Shown here in pieces: positions 41,324-53,500 of a stretch of DNA of 64,000 nucleotides. Each line of letters begins with the position of its first letter. The stretch's first letter is position 1. The notes under the pieces are model-generated. The model ran no database searches. It had not been told where the DNA came from and worked only from the letters and a program-made list of their open reading frames with translations. The translations under genes and the position numbers were made by a program. Origin of the DNA: JADCGM01 sp943368345 (lineage in GTDB: Bacteria > Pseudomonadota > Alphaproteobacteria > Sphingomonadales > Sphingomonadaceae); assembly GCA_943368345.1 (NCBI GenBank), contig CALRKY020000009.1:43550-107549 (forward strand), written 5' to 3'.

Positions 41324-42396
41324 CACCCCATCGCGCAAGCTGGGTCGGCCGACCAGAACACAATCCGCAGCAGCATGTCGCCGGGGTCGTGCAGGGGGTC
41401 GGTGACGACGGTGTTGACCCGGCCGCTTTCCGGCGCGCGGATGGTTTCGATGACCCGGCCAAAGGCATCGGAGATGGTGGCGACCACGTCTCCCTTGGTG
41501 ACCGTCCCGCCCAGCGGGACCAGCACGTGGGCAAACCCACCGCGTGTCGCCGACACAACCGCCAGCTTATTGCCGACATAGGGCGTCGTCGTGCGTGGTG
41601 GGGCGACCACCAGCATGTCCATATCAGCCATCACCCGCTTTATTCCCGCGACGGCGCGCGCGGTCATCACCGGGTCGAATATCTCGGGCCGCCCCAGTTC
41701 CAGCGTGATCGCAGGCACGCCGTCGCGGTTCATTTCGGTTTCAATTGTTCCCTTGGCCCCCGGATCGAGCTTGATGATGTCCGGTCCGATCAGTTCGGCC
41801 ATGCGCTGGGCAGGCTTGGTTCCTGCAAATGCAAACATCACATAAGCGGTGCCGTGCGACTGGGTGTGTAGATCGATGACGGCATCGGCATTGGGGCGGA
41901 GCAGCGCTGTCCACAATCGGCGCGCATAATGGTCAGCGATGCCGACATCGCCGTCCATACCGGGCATCAACCGGTTGAGATTCTCGCTATAGCGACCATC
42001 CCCAGGCGTGAATCCACGGCTGCGGTGCAACATGCCGATGCTGTTCAGCCCGGGAACTGCAACCACGGTGCCGGACAATGCCGCCGGGTCCAGTCCGGCG
42101 GTCAGCTTGTGGATGGCATCAACGCCTGCCACCTCGTCACCGTGAACGGCGGCGGTAAGCAGCAACCGTGGGCCGGGCCGAACGCCGCGAACCACGATCA
42201 CCGGGATCAACCAGGGCTGTCCCACGGCATTTTCGGTCACGCGGAACCAGAAACGGTGAACCTTGCCGGGAGCAAGAGCTGCGGCATCCAGTCGTTCGAT
42301 AACCGGTACGCCGTCCACGGCATCCCCGGCCGCCACCGCCGGTCCCCCAGTGAACATCAGGACGGCGGCGAGGAGAAACGCAGTGACAATTTTCAT
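41320..42396 (-). CDS. Exported succinylglutamate desuccinylase/aspartoacylase-like zinc hydrolase
   Basis: This 358-residue protein begins with the signal peptide MKIVTAFLLAAVLMFTGGPAVA. It belongs to the AstE/AspA zinc carboxypeptidase-like family: the zinc motif is AAVHGDEVAG, a second ligand region is VIDLHTQSHG, and the glutamate of ITLELG is likely catalytic. A C-terminal beta domain (residues about 270-358) follows. A periplasmic location is unusual for AstE proper, so the substrate is more likely an imported or wall-derived amide. ATG 42396 is chosen for the signal peptide. It lies between unrelated modules and has no obvious partner. Confidence 0.82.
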   Translation of the reverse strand: MKIVTAFLLAAVLMFTGGPAVAAGDAVDGVPVIERLDAAALAPGKVHRFWFRVTENAVGQPWLIPVIVVRGVRPGPRLLLTAAVHGDEVAGVDAIHKLTAGLDPAALSGTVVAVPGLNSIGMLHRSRGFTPGDGRYSENLNRLMPGMDGDVGIADHYARRLWTALLRPNADAVIDLHTQSHGTAYVMFAFAGTKPAQRMAELIGPDIIKLDPGAKGTIETEMNRDGVPAITLELGRPEIFDPVMTARAVAGIKRVMADMDMLVVAPPRTTTPYVGNKLAVVSATRGGFAHVLVPLGGTVTKGDVVATISDAFGRVIETIRAPESGRVNTVVTDPLHDPGDMLLRIVFWSADPACAMGC

Positions 42397-42491
42397 TCGG
42401 GCAAATACTCGCAGCAGCGCAGTGACGTCCGCGCTATGTGACGCGGGCACCGGCAATTGTCCAACGCGGGGTGGCAGTCAACTGCGTGAAA

Positions 42492-42597
42492 CCCCACCCG
42501 CTGCGGGCCATGGCCCTATGGGTGAGAGGGACGCCGGTCGCAGAACCACGCCGTCGCCCGGGTGGGGAAAGGCTGTCGCGGCTATGACCGGGTGGGG
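42492..42597. repeat. Intergenic inverted repeat CCCCACCCG/CGGGTGGGG
   Basis: The 219-bp gap between the zinc hydrolase and tpsB1 holds CCCCACCCG (42492-42500), CGGGTGGGG (42559-42567) and a second CGGGTGGGG (42589-42597). The first arm can pair with either later copy. It may form the 3' end structure of the tps operon transcript. No coding potential is seen. Confidence 0.4.
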
Positions 42598-42615
42598 GTC
42601 CACACGGTCCTGAAC

Positions 42616-44505
42616 TTAGAAGCCAAGCGTTACCGAAACGTAACCAAGGTCACCGCGCTGGGTCGCGCCGGGCAATTTCTTCAACTGCCAGCCATAGTCC
42701 AAACGCGCGTTCAGATAGCGACCAAGCGCGAAGGTTCCGGTGAACCCGGTGCTGCTGGTCGTCACATGGCTGATCGCCCCGGCGAGCCGGTCCGGATCGC
42801 TGACCCGGCCATAGTCGAGGAACACACCAAGCTGCGCCCGGGACCGCAACTGCGCATTGCCGGTCGGCAGGGCAAAGCCCGGCGCCAGCAGCTCCGCACT
42901 TGCCAACAGGCCATTGCTGCCCAGCGCTGCGCTCGGGTCGTAACCGCGCACATAACTCGGGCCAGCCGAAGCCAATTGCTCGGTCGGCAAAAGATTGCCG
43001 TTGGTGATCTGCCACATCAGCCGGCCGCGCGCCTCGATCCCGTTTTCCCAAAGGACGGACGGGGCAATGGTCAGGCGGTTGTAGAGATAATTGGATTTGG
43101 CAAAGGGGGTCCCGCTGGCGGTGAACACCGGCGTGGTATTGCGGCCGCCGACACCACCGGGGCTGATCACCACGGTGTCGCCGACGCGCAGCGTAATCCG
43201 GGTGCCGGTGGCGTCCGCCGCCTCTGACCGCCCTTCGATCCCGCCAATCCGCCAGGTGCGCTCCCCGCTATATTCGATGACGCCCTGATGGATTTCGGTC
43301 GCCGATCCGGAGACGTTCACGCCGCCAAACAGCAGGTCGTTGTTGGTGCGCTTGAAATCATAGCCGAACGACAATTGCTGCTTGGCGTTATCCTGGGCCG
43401 GCAACTGCAGGATATAACGACCGGACAGCTGATAGCTTTTCCCAACCTGATTGAAAAAACCAACCGCCGTAGGTGCCAAGAATGGCGACGTCCGCTGATA
43501 GGTTCCGAACAGCAGGAGCGAATCGTTCAGAGGCACGCCAGACCCCAATGGGATCAGGTAGGTGGCACTGTGCGACACGAACGACGGATCCGGGTTACCC
43601 GGCCGGCTGCTGAACAAATTCTCCGATGCCGTGAACTGATAACTCAACTGGTGGTCCCAACCGAAGACATTGCCCCAGTTGAACCCAGCGGAATAGCGGT
43701 CGCGCTGCGTCGCCACAGTGCCGGTATTTTCATAGCCGACATAGGCTCGGAACGGCCGCCGCTCGGCCACCCGCATGGTCAGATCGGTATAACCGACTTC
43801 CGCTGCCTTGCGGTAAATCAGGTCGACGCGCCGGAACGGGTTGTTCGACAAATAGTCCAGGTCCTCGACGATCCGGCGCTCCTGAATGCGGCTGCCTTTC
43901 TTGAGGCGGAGGCCTGCCCGGATGATCTTCGCGCTGAAATATTTCGGCGCTGGCGTCAGGACCGCAGCACCGCTCTCAACATCGACACCCTTCACATCGA
44001 CATTGCCGACCCGGAATTCGGTGACGGTTACAACCAATGTCCCGGTGGTTGCCGGATCATCCTGCCGCGCCGGAATCCGGACGTCGACCAGCGGATGGCC
44101 GCGAACCCGGTAATATTCGATGACCTCGCGCGAAAACCGTTCGAGGTCAGCAACCGTCAATTGCCGACCGAGCAATCCATTGGCCTTCGCCTTGAAATCG
44201 GCGGTGTCGAGCAGGTCGAGATCGACGCCGTCCTCGCCCTTTTCCAACCGGACGACCTGAACACCGGTGGTCGGTTCCAGCTTGTAACCGGCAAGGAATC
44301 GGCTGCCGGGGACGAACACCACGCCCTGAAGCCCGGCGCTGATCACCGTCGCGTCGTTGGACACTTCAGGCAGGGCAGGACGTGGTGCGGCCGGCGCTTC
44401 GGTTGGCAATTGCTGCGGCGCGCCCTGCCTGAAGTCCTGGGCGAGGGCAACGGACGGCACAAGCCCAGCGGTCAGTGCAGCACCAGCCAGAAAACGAAGC
44501 TTCAT
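42616..44505 (-). CDS. Two-partner secretion outer-membrane transporter (TpsB/FhaC type) 1
   Basis: This 629-residue outer-membrane transporter has the signal peptide MKLRFLAGAALTAGLVPSVALA, POTRA domains (about residues 80-240, with VIEYYRVRGHPLVDVRIP), and a 16-strand barrel carrying the conserved loop-6 motif VRGYDPS. It exports the TpsA encoded immediately upstream (stop at 44523, 17 bp from this start). ATG 44505 is chosen for the signal peptide and the GGGAC six bases upstream; an in-frame GTG at 44526 overlaps the tpsA stop. It is closely related to the second TpsB at 54965 along its entire length. Confidence 0.93.
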   Translation of the reverse strand: MKLRFLAGAALTAGLVPSVALAQDFRQGAPQQLPTEAPAAPRPALPEVSNDATVISAGLQGVVFVPGSRFLAGYKLEPTTGVQVVRLEKGEDGVDLDLLDTADFKAKANGLLGRQLTVADLERFSREVIEYYRVRGHPLVDVRIPARQDDPATTGTLVVTVTEFRVGNVDVKGVDVESGAAVLTPAPKYFSAKIIRAGLRLKKGSRIQERRIVEDLDYLSNNPFRRVDLIYRKAAEVGYTDLTMRVAERRPFRAYVGYENTGTVATQRDRYSAGFNWGNVFGWDHQLSYQFTASENLFSSRPGNPDPSFVSHSATYLIPLGSGVPLNDSLLLFGTYQRTSPFLAPTAVGFFNQVGKSYQLSGRYILQLPAQDNAKQQLSFGYDFKRTNNDLLFGGVNVSGSATEIHQGVIEYSGERTWRIGGIEGRSEAADATGTRITLRVGDTVVISPGGVGGRNTTPVFTASGTPFAKSNYLYNRLTIAPSVLWENGIEARGRLMWQITNGNLLPTEQLASAGPSYVRGYDPSAALGSNGLLASAELLAPGFALPTGNAQLRSRAQLGVFLDYGRVSDPDRLAGAISHVTTSSTGFTGTFALGRYLNARLDYGWQLKKLPGATQRGDLGYVSVTLGF

Positions 44506-44522
44506 CAAATGTCCCATACCGA

Positions 44523-47500
44523 TCACCGGCCCGTTCCCGGACGAGCCGCCGATCGCCGCCTCGCCTCGTCATCAGCATTGTCGTTTGCAACCGGCGGGTC
44601 AAACGAAGATGTTGAAACGATATCCGCCGCAGCATTGTTGCCACCGGCGATTTCCGTGGTGCCAAGGCCGCCGAATGTCGGGGCGGTCTGGGCAACGGCT
44701 TCCGGCACAACCTCAATATAGATATTGAACGCCTTGTTACTATCCTCCCGCCGGACGAGTTCGCCCACTGCCCCGTCATCGGCCTTGGGCGCGCCCGGAT
44801 CGGCCACAATCGCTGTGATCGTCGCCGCCCCGCCGGCGTAGTTCAGGCCAGTTGGCGAGATGCTGCCGCCGCTTGTCCCCGGCGCAACCGGTGGTTCAGG
44901 CTGGATCACAGCCGTCACCGTCAACTGCCCCGGCACCACAGTCAGGGCATAATTGGCGAGCAGGCCAGATGCCACGATCGGATAGGCGCCCGCTGGCGAC
45001 ATCAGATTGGCCACCGACGAGACTGCCAGGCGATTGGCGCCAGCGTCCGCTGGATTCTGGCTGATCAGTGCCGCCGCCGTATCCCCACCGACCAGTCCAT
45101 TGGCGGTGAAGGTGAACGTCGGGTTCGGCGTGCTGACCGGGCGGATCGAATTATCGATCACCAGAGTAAGCGGCGCGCGCGTAACCGTCAGTGTCCCGGC
45201 GCGGTTGCCCGCAGTTGCCAGCACATAATTGCCGCCCGCAGCCCCGCCAACCCCCGACAGCGTGACCCCGTAAGGCCCAACCGGCGTATTGGTTGCCAGC
45301 GTTACCGCCGCATTCTGGCTGTTGGTCACCGGGGCATAGACCGGGGTCACCACGTCACCGGCCAGAACACCGGCAAAGGTCGCAGCACCGCGCGTTCCAA
45401 GCGTGCCGTAGACGCTGGTGGTATCCGCGACCGAGAAAGTGATTGGTTTTGGCGTAATCGTGAACACCGGCCCAGGCGGAGCCAGCGCGATCACATAGTT
45501 CGGCCCGGCATTCAGCGTACCGTTGGTGAAGTTATACGGTCCGGCATTCTCGCCCGCCGCCCGCCCGAGCAGACCGGTCAGAACGGTTGCCGGATCACCG
45601 CCGACAAGACCGGCGAAGGTGAACGGCAAGGCCGGATCAGGCGATCCATAGACCTTGGTTGCCGCCGCAGGACTGACCGTCAGCGTCGCCGGCGTGACCC
45701 GGATGGTGCCATTGGTATTGCCAGTCGCCGCCAGCACATAGTTACCGGCAGATGCACCGGTAAGCGAGGTCACCGCCGCGCCGTAGGTACCAACATTAGT
45801 GTTGGTCGCCAGTGTCACCGTCGCATTCTGGCTGTTCGTCACGGTGTGTGCCGGATTGACGGTATCGCCTGCCACAATGCCCGTCAGAACAGTCGTTCCG
45901 ATGGTTGGCAGCGTGCCATAGACATTGGTGGTATTCCCGACCGCATAGGTCAGGGTTGCAGGCGTGATGGCCAGCGCGCCCGGCGTGTAGTTCACCACGT
46001 AATTCGGGTTGGAGACCAGCGTTCCCTGCGTGATGGAATAGGTGCCAACATTGGTCCCCGGTGCCCTTGCAAGCGCACCAGTCAATACGGTGCCCGGCGT
46101 ATCGGTCAGTTTATAGCCGGTGGAGGTCACCGTCAGCACCGGATCAGGCTGACCGTAGATCTTGGTCGCCGTACCGGACACCGCCAGCGGTGCGGGGGTG
46201 ATGGTCAGAGCCCCCGGCACAATCGTCTGGATGCTGTAGTTTGCGGTCGCCGTCAGTCCGGCACCCTTGCTGATCGCATAGGGGCCAGTCGCGACATTCT
46301 CACCCGCCACCCGGGTCAGGGCAGTGGTCACATTGGTGCCGCCCGCGCCATTGGCGGTGTAGAGCGTCCCCGCCCCTGCCAACGCCGTTCCAACGGCTTC
46401 GCCATTCTGGATACCGGCGACCGTGAAGGTCAGCGCCGGATCGGCATCCCCGTACACCTTGGTCTTGTTGCCGAGCGTCAGCACCAGCGGCGCTGGCGTC
46501 ACAGTGATCGTTCCGTTGGTATTGCCGGCGGCGGCAAGAATATAATTGCCGGCATTCGCCCCGGTCAGGCCGGTAACGGATGCGGTATAGGTTCCGACTC
46601 CGGTGGTCGTCGCCAGTACGATCGGGTTGTTCTGCGCATTGGTGACCGTGATCACCGGTGTCACAATATCGGCACCCACAACACCGGTCAGCGTTACCGC
46701 ACCCGGTGCCGGCAGCGTCCCGTAAACGCTCGTTGAATTGGCAACGCTATAGTTGACCGTGAAGCTGATCCCGGCCGGATTGATCGTGAAGGTACCCGGA
46801 ACATAGACCAGATTATAGTTGGGATTGCTTGCGATCGTGCCCTGATTGATCGTGTACATCCCGGCATTCTCACCCGGTGCACGGGTCAGCGCACCGGTGA
46901 GCACCTGGCCCTGGGTGTCATTGTTGACCAGCCCGGTCACAATCGGGGTCAGCACCGGATCGGCCTGGCCGAAAATCTTGGTGCCGGTACCAGTGACCGT
47001 CAGCGGAGCCGGCGTGATGGTCAGATTGGCCGGCGTATAGGTGATGGCGTAGTTCGGGTTGGCCGCCACCGTTCCCTGATTGATCGGGTAGGCCCCGACA
47101 TTCGACCCGGCGGTGCGGGACACGGTGCCGGTCAGCACCGATGTTGCGGTATCGGTGAATTTATAGCCCGATGACAGGAAGCCCAGTTGCGGATCGGCCT
47201 GCCCGTAAATCCGGGTCGCGGCCACGGCGTTCACCGCCAGCGGGGCCGGGGTGATGGTCAGATTGGCGGGGGTGTACCCGGCCACACTGTAGTTGCTGTT
47301 GAGCGCCACCGTGCCCTGGTTGATCTGGTACGGTCCGGGGGCGACATTCTCGCCCGCAACACGGGTCAAAGCGCCTGTGGAAACGCCTGTCGCCGTATCC
47401 CCCGTCGCCAGGTTGGCAACCGTGAAGGTCAGTGCCGGATCGGCATCACCGTATACCTTGGTCTTCGCCACAGCGACGATGGTTGCCGCGCGCGGGGTGA

Positions 47501-50500
47501 TCGCCAGGTTGTTGCCGGTAAAGGTCAGCGCATAATTGGGGTTGGATGCCAACGTCCCCTGACTGATCGCATAGGGGCCGCCCGCCACCGTTTCACCAAC
47601 CGCGCGGGTCACTGCACCGGTCAAAGCAGTGCCTGCCGTGTCGGTGAATTTCAGGCCGGTTGTCGTGAAGGCGAACGTCGGGTCAGTATCGCCGTAGATT
47701 TTCGTCGCTGCATTCACGGCGACCGTCAGCGGTGCCGGGGTGATCGTCAGGTTATTGCCAGCATAAGTGATGGCATAATTGCCATTGGCCGCGACGCTGC
47801 CCTGATTGATCGCATAGGGGCCAGCAGCAACGGTTTCACCCGCCGCCCGCGCCAATGCGCCGGTGACCACTGTGCCAACCGTGTCGGTCAGCTTTAGCCC
47901 GGTCGTGCTGAAGGTCAGCGCCGGATCGGTCGCGCCATAGACTTTGGTCGCCGCCGCCGCGGTAATCGTCAGCGGGGCCGCCGTGATGGTCAGATTGGCT
48001 GGCGTATACGTAGTGAGATTGTAATTGCCGTTGAGCGCCACTGTGCCCTGATTGATCTGGTAATTGGGGCCTGTCCCGATCACCGTCTCGCCCGCCACAC
48101 GAGTCAATGCCCCGGTGGTCACACCCGTCGCAGTATCGCCCGCCGCCAGATTGCCCAACGTGAAGGTCAGCGCCGGATCGGTATCGCCGTACACCTTGGT
48201 CTTCGCCACTGCGACAATCGTCGTGTCACGCTTGGTGATGGTCAATGCGCCGGGGTTCACGGTTTGGATGGTGTAGTTCGCCGTTGCAGTCAGGCCCGCA
48301 CCCGTGGTGATGACCTTCGTTCCGCCGACATTATTGTCGCCGTTCCGGGTCAGCGCGTTAGTGATGTTGGTGCCGCCCGCCCCGTTCGCGGTATAAGTCG
48401 TACCCGACCCGTTCAATGCTGCGCCGACCGCTTCTCCATTCTGGATACCCGTCACCGTAAAGGTGAACGCTGGGTCAGCATCGCCGTACACCTTGGCAAA
48501 GCTGGCGACATTCACCACCAGCGGCGCAGGCGATACCGTGATCGTGCCGTTGGTGTTCCCGGCATTGGCGATGACATAATTGCCCGCTTGGGCACCGGCC
48601 AGGCCGGTTACGCTGGCGGTGTAGGTTCCAACACCTGTCGTCGTTGCCAGGTTCACCGTTTGCGCCAGCGAATTGCGGACGGTGATCACCGGGGTAACCA
48701 CATCACCGCCCTGAATCCCGGTCAGTGTCACCGTGCCGACTGTCGGCAGCGTGCCGTACACATTGGCGGTATTGGTAATCGAATAGGTCAGGTTCAACAT
48801 CGCGGCCGTGATGGAGAAATTGCCTGGCGTGAACGTCGGGGTGTAATTGCCGTTAGCGGCAACCGTACCCTGATTGATCACATAATTGCCGACAGTTTCA
48901 CCCGCGACGCGCGTCAATGCCCCGGTCAATACCGTGCCCTGGGTATCCCCCAGCTTATAGCCGTTGGAGGTGATGGTCAGCACCGGATCGGCCTGCCCGA
49001 ATGCCTTGGTGCCCGTCCCGCTGATCGCCAGCGGTGCCGGGGTGATCGTCAAGTTGGCCGGTGTATAGGTCGTGAGGTTGTAATTGCCGTTGAGCGCCAG
49101 CGTGCCCTGATTGATCTGGTACGTCGGGCCAGCGCCAATAACCGTCTCGCCCGCCACACGGGTCAGCGCGCCGGTCACAACTCCGGTCGCCGTATCGCCC
49201 GCCGCCAGATTGCCCAGCGTGAAGGTCAATGCCGGATCGGCATCGCCGTACACTTTGGTTTTCGCCACCGCGACAATCGTCGTATCGCGCTTGGTGATCG
49301 TCAGCGCACCCGGATTTACAGTCTGGATTGTGTAGTTGGACGTTGCGGTCAGGCCAGCGCCGGTTGTTATGACCTTGGTGCCGCCGACATTATTGTCGCC
49401 GTTGCGGGTCAGCGCGTTGGTGATGTTGGTGCCGCCCGCCCCGTTCGCGGTGTAGCTGACACCCGCCGTGTTGAGCGCCGTCCCGACGGCCTCACCGTTC
49501 TGCAAGCCGGTGACGGTGAAGGTAAAGGCCGGATCGGCATCGCCGTAGACCTTGGTCTTGTCCGCGACATTGATGGTCAGCAGCGCCGGGGTGATGGTCT
49601 GGATACCGGTTCCGGTGAAGGCAAAGGCATAGTTGATCGGCGATGCCAGCGTCCCGATGGTTCCGGTCACATTGTTATAGACGCCGACATTGGCCATCTG
49701 CCCGGTCGAACCGGCGGCACCGGTCGCCGATGCCCCGATCAGGTCGCCGTTGACCAGACCGCTGGTGAAGGTCGAAGGCAAATTCTGCACAAGACCGGTA
49801 TAGGTCTTCGTGTCCGCTGCCATGATTGTATAGAGCAGCGTCGGTTGATCGGCGTAGACGAACCGGTTGCCGGTCACAGTCGAGGTCAGATTGGGCGTCC
49901 CGACCGCTGCCGAGCGCGCGCCCGCCACGTCGAACGGCGCGTTGTAGAAATTGGCGCCGGTCAGGCTGCCGCGAACCGTCCCGGTCCACTCTGTCGCATT
50001 GCCGACATTGTTGGTGAACACCAGATAGCGCGCCGTGCCAGTCCCCGGATTGATCGCCGCGCCGGTGTTGGCGACAAAATTGGCGTTGGTGCCCAGGACG
50101 ACCGAATCGCCGGTCGTCGCACTGGATGCAATGGTCTGGTTGGTCCCGATCACCAGATTTCCGGCTGCGTTCGACGTGATTTTCGCCGTCGTCGCCACAG
50201 TGGTGTTATTGATCGTCAACCCGCCTGCCAGCGTGTTCTGGAAATCAATCGACCCGGTGTTACCACCCAGCGCCGTGACCTGGTTGTTGCTAGTCAGCGT
50301 AAAGGCCCCGCCCGTCCCGTTCAGGGTGAGCAGCGGTGTCGTGATGATCTGCGTCTGGGTCACAGCGCCTGTGCTGCTCAGCGTTGCCGCCGTGGTCGCG
50401 GCAATCCCGGCCAACGTATCGACCGTCCCAACCGCAAAGCCACCAGTTTCCGTCAGACTGGCGGTTGCGGCCTGGACTGCCACTGTGGTGAAATTATTGC

Positions 50501-53500
50501 CCGCGTTCGTCAGGGTATAGGTACCCGTCAGTGCCGCCCCGGACCCCAGTCGCAGATTGTCAGCGGTGAGCGAATGACCTTGTGTTACCGTCCCTGCACC
50601 GCCTGTTACCAACTGCAACAAACCGCCGGGGCTGACAACGGATGTCGTAATCCCGTCGACCGTATTGACGGCAAAGCCATTGTCATCGCGGAACCGGACG
50701 TTGCCGCCCGCTGATGAGATCGCGACATTGGAAACCTGATTGTTATGCGTCCCCAAATTGATGTCGCCGGTACCGCGAATGGCCAGCGATCCCGCACCCA
50801 GGCCAACGTTCATGGCCGTGCCGACCGTGATCGCACCGCCGGTGGCCCCGGTACCGGCCCCGGCCCCGGTTTGATCAACGCCCGCGCCAGTCTCGAGGCT
50901 GAGCACCACGGACGGCGAGGTGAAGGCCCCCGTCACCCGCAACTGGCCCGAGGCGGCGTTGCCGATATGCACGATATTGGAGGTCACCCGGCCCAGTTCG
51001 TCATTGCCCAAATCCAGCCCGTTGAACGTGCCGGTCGACGTCGTGGTCACGTTGCTGTCAGCTGTATCGACGCTCGCTGCCCCAAAGCGGATTTCGCGCC
51101 CGGCCGTAAAGGTTTCAAGCCGGACGATCCGACCATCCGCCGTCGTCGTGTTGACGGTGCCGACAATCGACATCCGGTCGGCGATCAGCCGCACATTGCC
51201 CACGCCGCCAGTGGTGATATTGCCGGTTGTCCCGGTGACGGTCAGGAATTGGGTCGCCCCGCCCGCTGCGCCCGCCGTCAGATCGACGGTATAATCGGTG
51301 CGGTTGGCGCTGGTGGCGGTCGAAGTTATCCCGGATGTGGTCACCATTGCAAAGGTCAGTGCGGCCGTCGCCAGATCGTCGGTATCAACAAACTGCACCC
51401 GCCCGGTATTGGCCGCGATGCTGTTGACGTCATTCCCGGTGCTACCCAGCTGGAACACACCGCCGGTGCCGAGCAGCAACAGGCTCGTCCCGATAATGTT
51501 CGCCGCTTGGGTTTGCGATGTGGTGCCGGTGCCAGTCAGGGTAACGGTGTTGGTCCCAGCGTTGATACCGCTGATTGACCCTATATTGCCAATCCCGGTC
51601 ACCGATCCGATATTGGTATTGCCGGTGTTGGTGAACGAAATAGCCGTATTGGTACTGCTGAGTGCCAAGGTGCCGGTCACGGCATTTGCAGCATTGGTCA
51701 GTGTGACACCGCCACCCGCTGTCGCCAGCAAACCAGCTGCCACAATCGGGGCAGTCTGGGTAAGCGCGCCAGCACCGGTTACATTGAGTTGGGTTTGCCC
51801 AGTTGTGGTTATGCCGACGGAATTTGCGCCGCCCGCGCCTGCGGTTACGGTACCAACAGCAAAGGTATTGGCCTGCCGATAAGCAATCGAGGCAGCGTTG
51901 CCCGCAATGTTCGCACTAGCGTTCGCTGCATCGGTTAGCAGAAAAGTGCCGCCACCAATCAATCGTAGACCCGTCGCTGTCGTGAGGGTGCCTGCAGCAG
52001 TCTGCGTTACGCTGCCGCCTGAACTGATCAAAGTTGAACCACCCATCGCGCCAGACGTATTGATTGCGCCCGCGATCACGATATTATTGGTTGCAATCAA
52101 ACGCGCTTCACCATTGCCAAGGGCAGTCGACGAAGTAGTGATATTGTTATTGACCGCGATCCCAGTCCCGGTAGCCTTGGTACTGGTTAAGGTAACAACG
52201 CCTAATGTACTGCTGACAGCACCATTAAGCGTGACTGTGTCTGACGATGTAAGATTGAGATTTGCGCCTTGTGTCAAAATTGTATTAGGCGCTGCTGCTG
52301 CTGCCGCATTAATTGTCAGCGTTCCACCATTGGCGGTAAAATTAAGGTTGGTGGGCGATGCAACCGTCCCAGACCCCGTAATAATTCCTGCTCCAGCTAC
52401 GATTGAACCAGCACTGGTAACAAATATGTTCCCATTATTAAGCGCCGATGCCACCGATGTTGTGCTGGTCAAGGTAACCGTCGTTGCCGTCGTGCCCTCG
52501 CCTGTTAGGGTCAAATTCCCGCCGTCGGTCGTAATGAGCCCACTAACCGACACATTGCCGCCGGTTGTAACCGTTGAATCGAACGGCGATGTGGTCACAG
52601 TCCGCAGCGACATCGCCCCACCGCGGGTTTGAAACGTCCCCGTGCTACTCGTCAGCGTCGTGCCAGCGCGCCAGTCAAGAATGACAGGACTGCGCACATC
52701 CAAAGCCAGCGAATTATTCAATAGACCGTTTGCAGTAAAATTACCGGCAGTGTGAGTAATTGATCCGCCCGCAAAATAGTTGAGCGTTATCACATTGCGA
52801 TTGGGCGGCCCGCCCGCCCCTGTAGTCGAAGCAGCTGTGGTTGTCGCTCCGGCGGTGATGGTCAGATTGCCCTTTGCCGTCACATTGCGGGTGAGGGTGT
52901 TTCGACCGTCGGTCGTCGATGCAAGTGTGGCACCCCCACCAATCGTTATTGTGTTCGCTCGCGTCGTCTCGATTAGCGTGTTCCCGGTCGATGCCGTCAC
53001 GCCAGCGGTCAGGGCGCCGGACGACGCATAGGTGACTACCTGATCGGTGATCGTCTGCCCGACATTGATATTCACATTCAGCGTCCGGTTCGTCGCCGCT
53101 GCGCTGTGACCGACCCCGATCTGCGCATTAATCAGCGTCGTGCCTGATGCGCCTGAATTGAGCGCCAGCGTCGATGTTGCCGCACCGGCAGTGTTTTTCG
53201 AGATGACCGCGCCGATGGTGATGTCGGTGCCGGCATTCAGCGTCAAATTGCCGCCGAGCGTAATCGTCGCGCTTGTGGTGATGCTGCCTGCAGCCGTAAG
53301 CGTCAGGCTGTGGGTACCGGCACCTCCCGTCAAATCCAGTGCGCTCGTCAGCGAAATATTGCCCGCCTGCGATCCCGTACTGCCGGTCGTCACGATGACG
53401 TTGTTGGCGGTGACCGCATTTTGCAGATCAGTGACGTTGATGATCGAACTGTCGGCTGCCGCATCCCAGTTCGGGAAGGTCGGGCCAGCTGTCGTGGCCC

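Noticed and set aside
48264..50714. An 816-codon plus-strand frame
   Set aside because: It is antisense to the MBG repeats of tpsA1; it exists because the repeats avoid stops in that frame, and the product is low-complexity.
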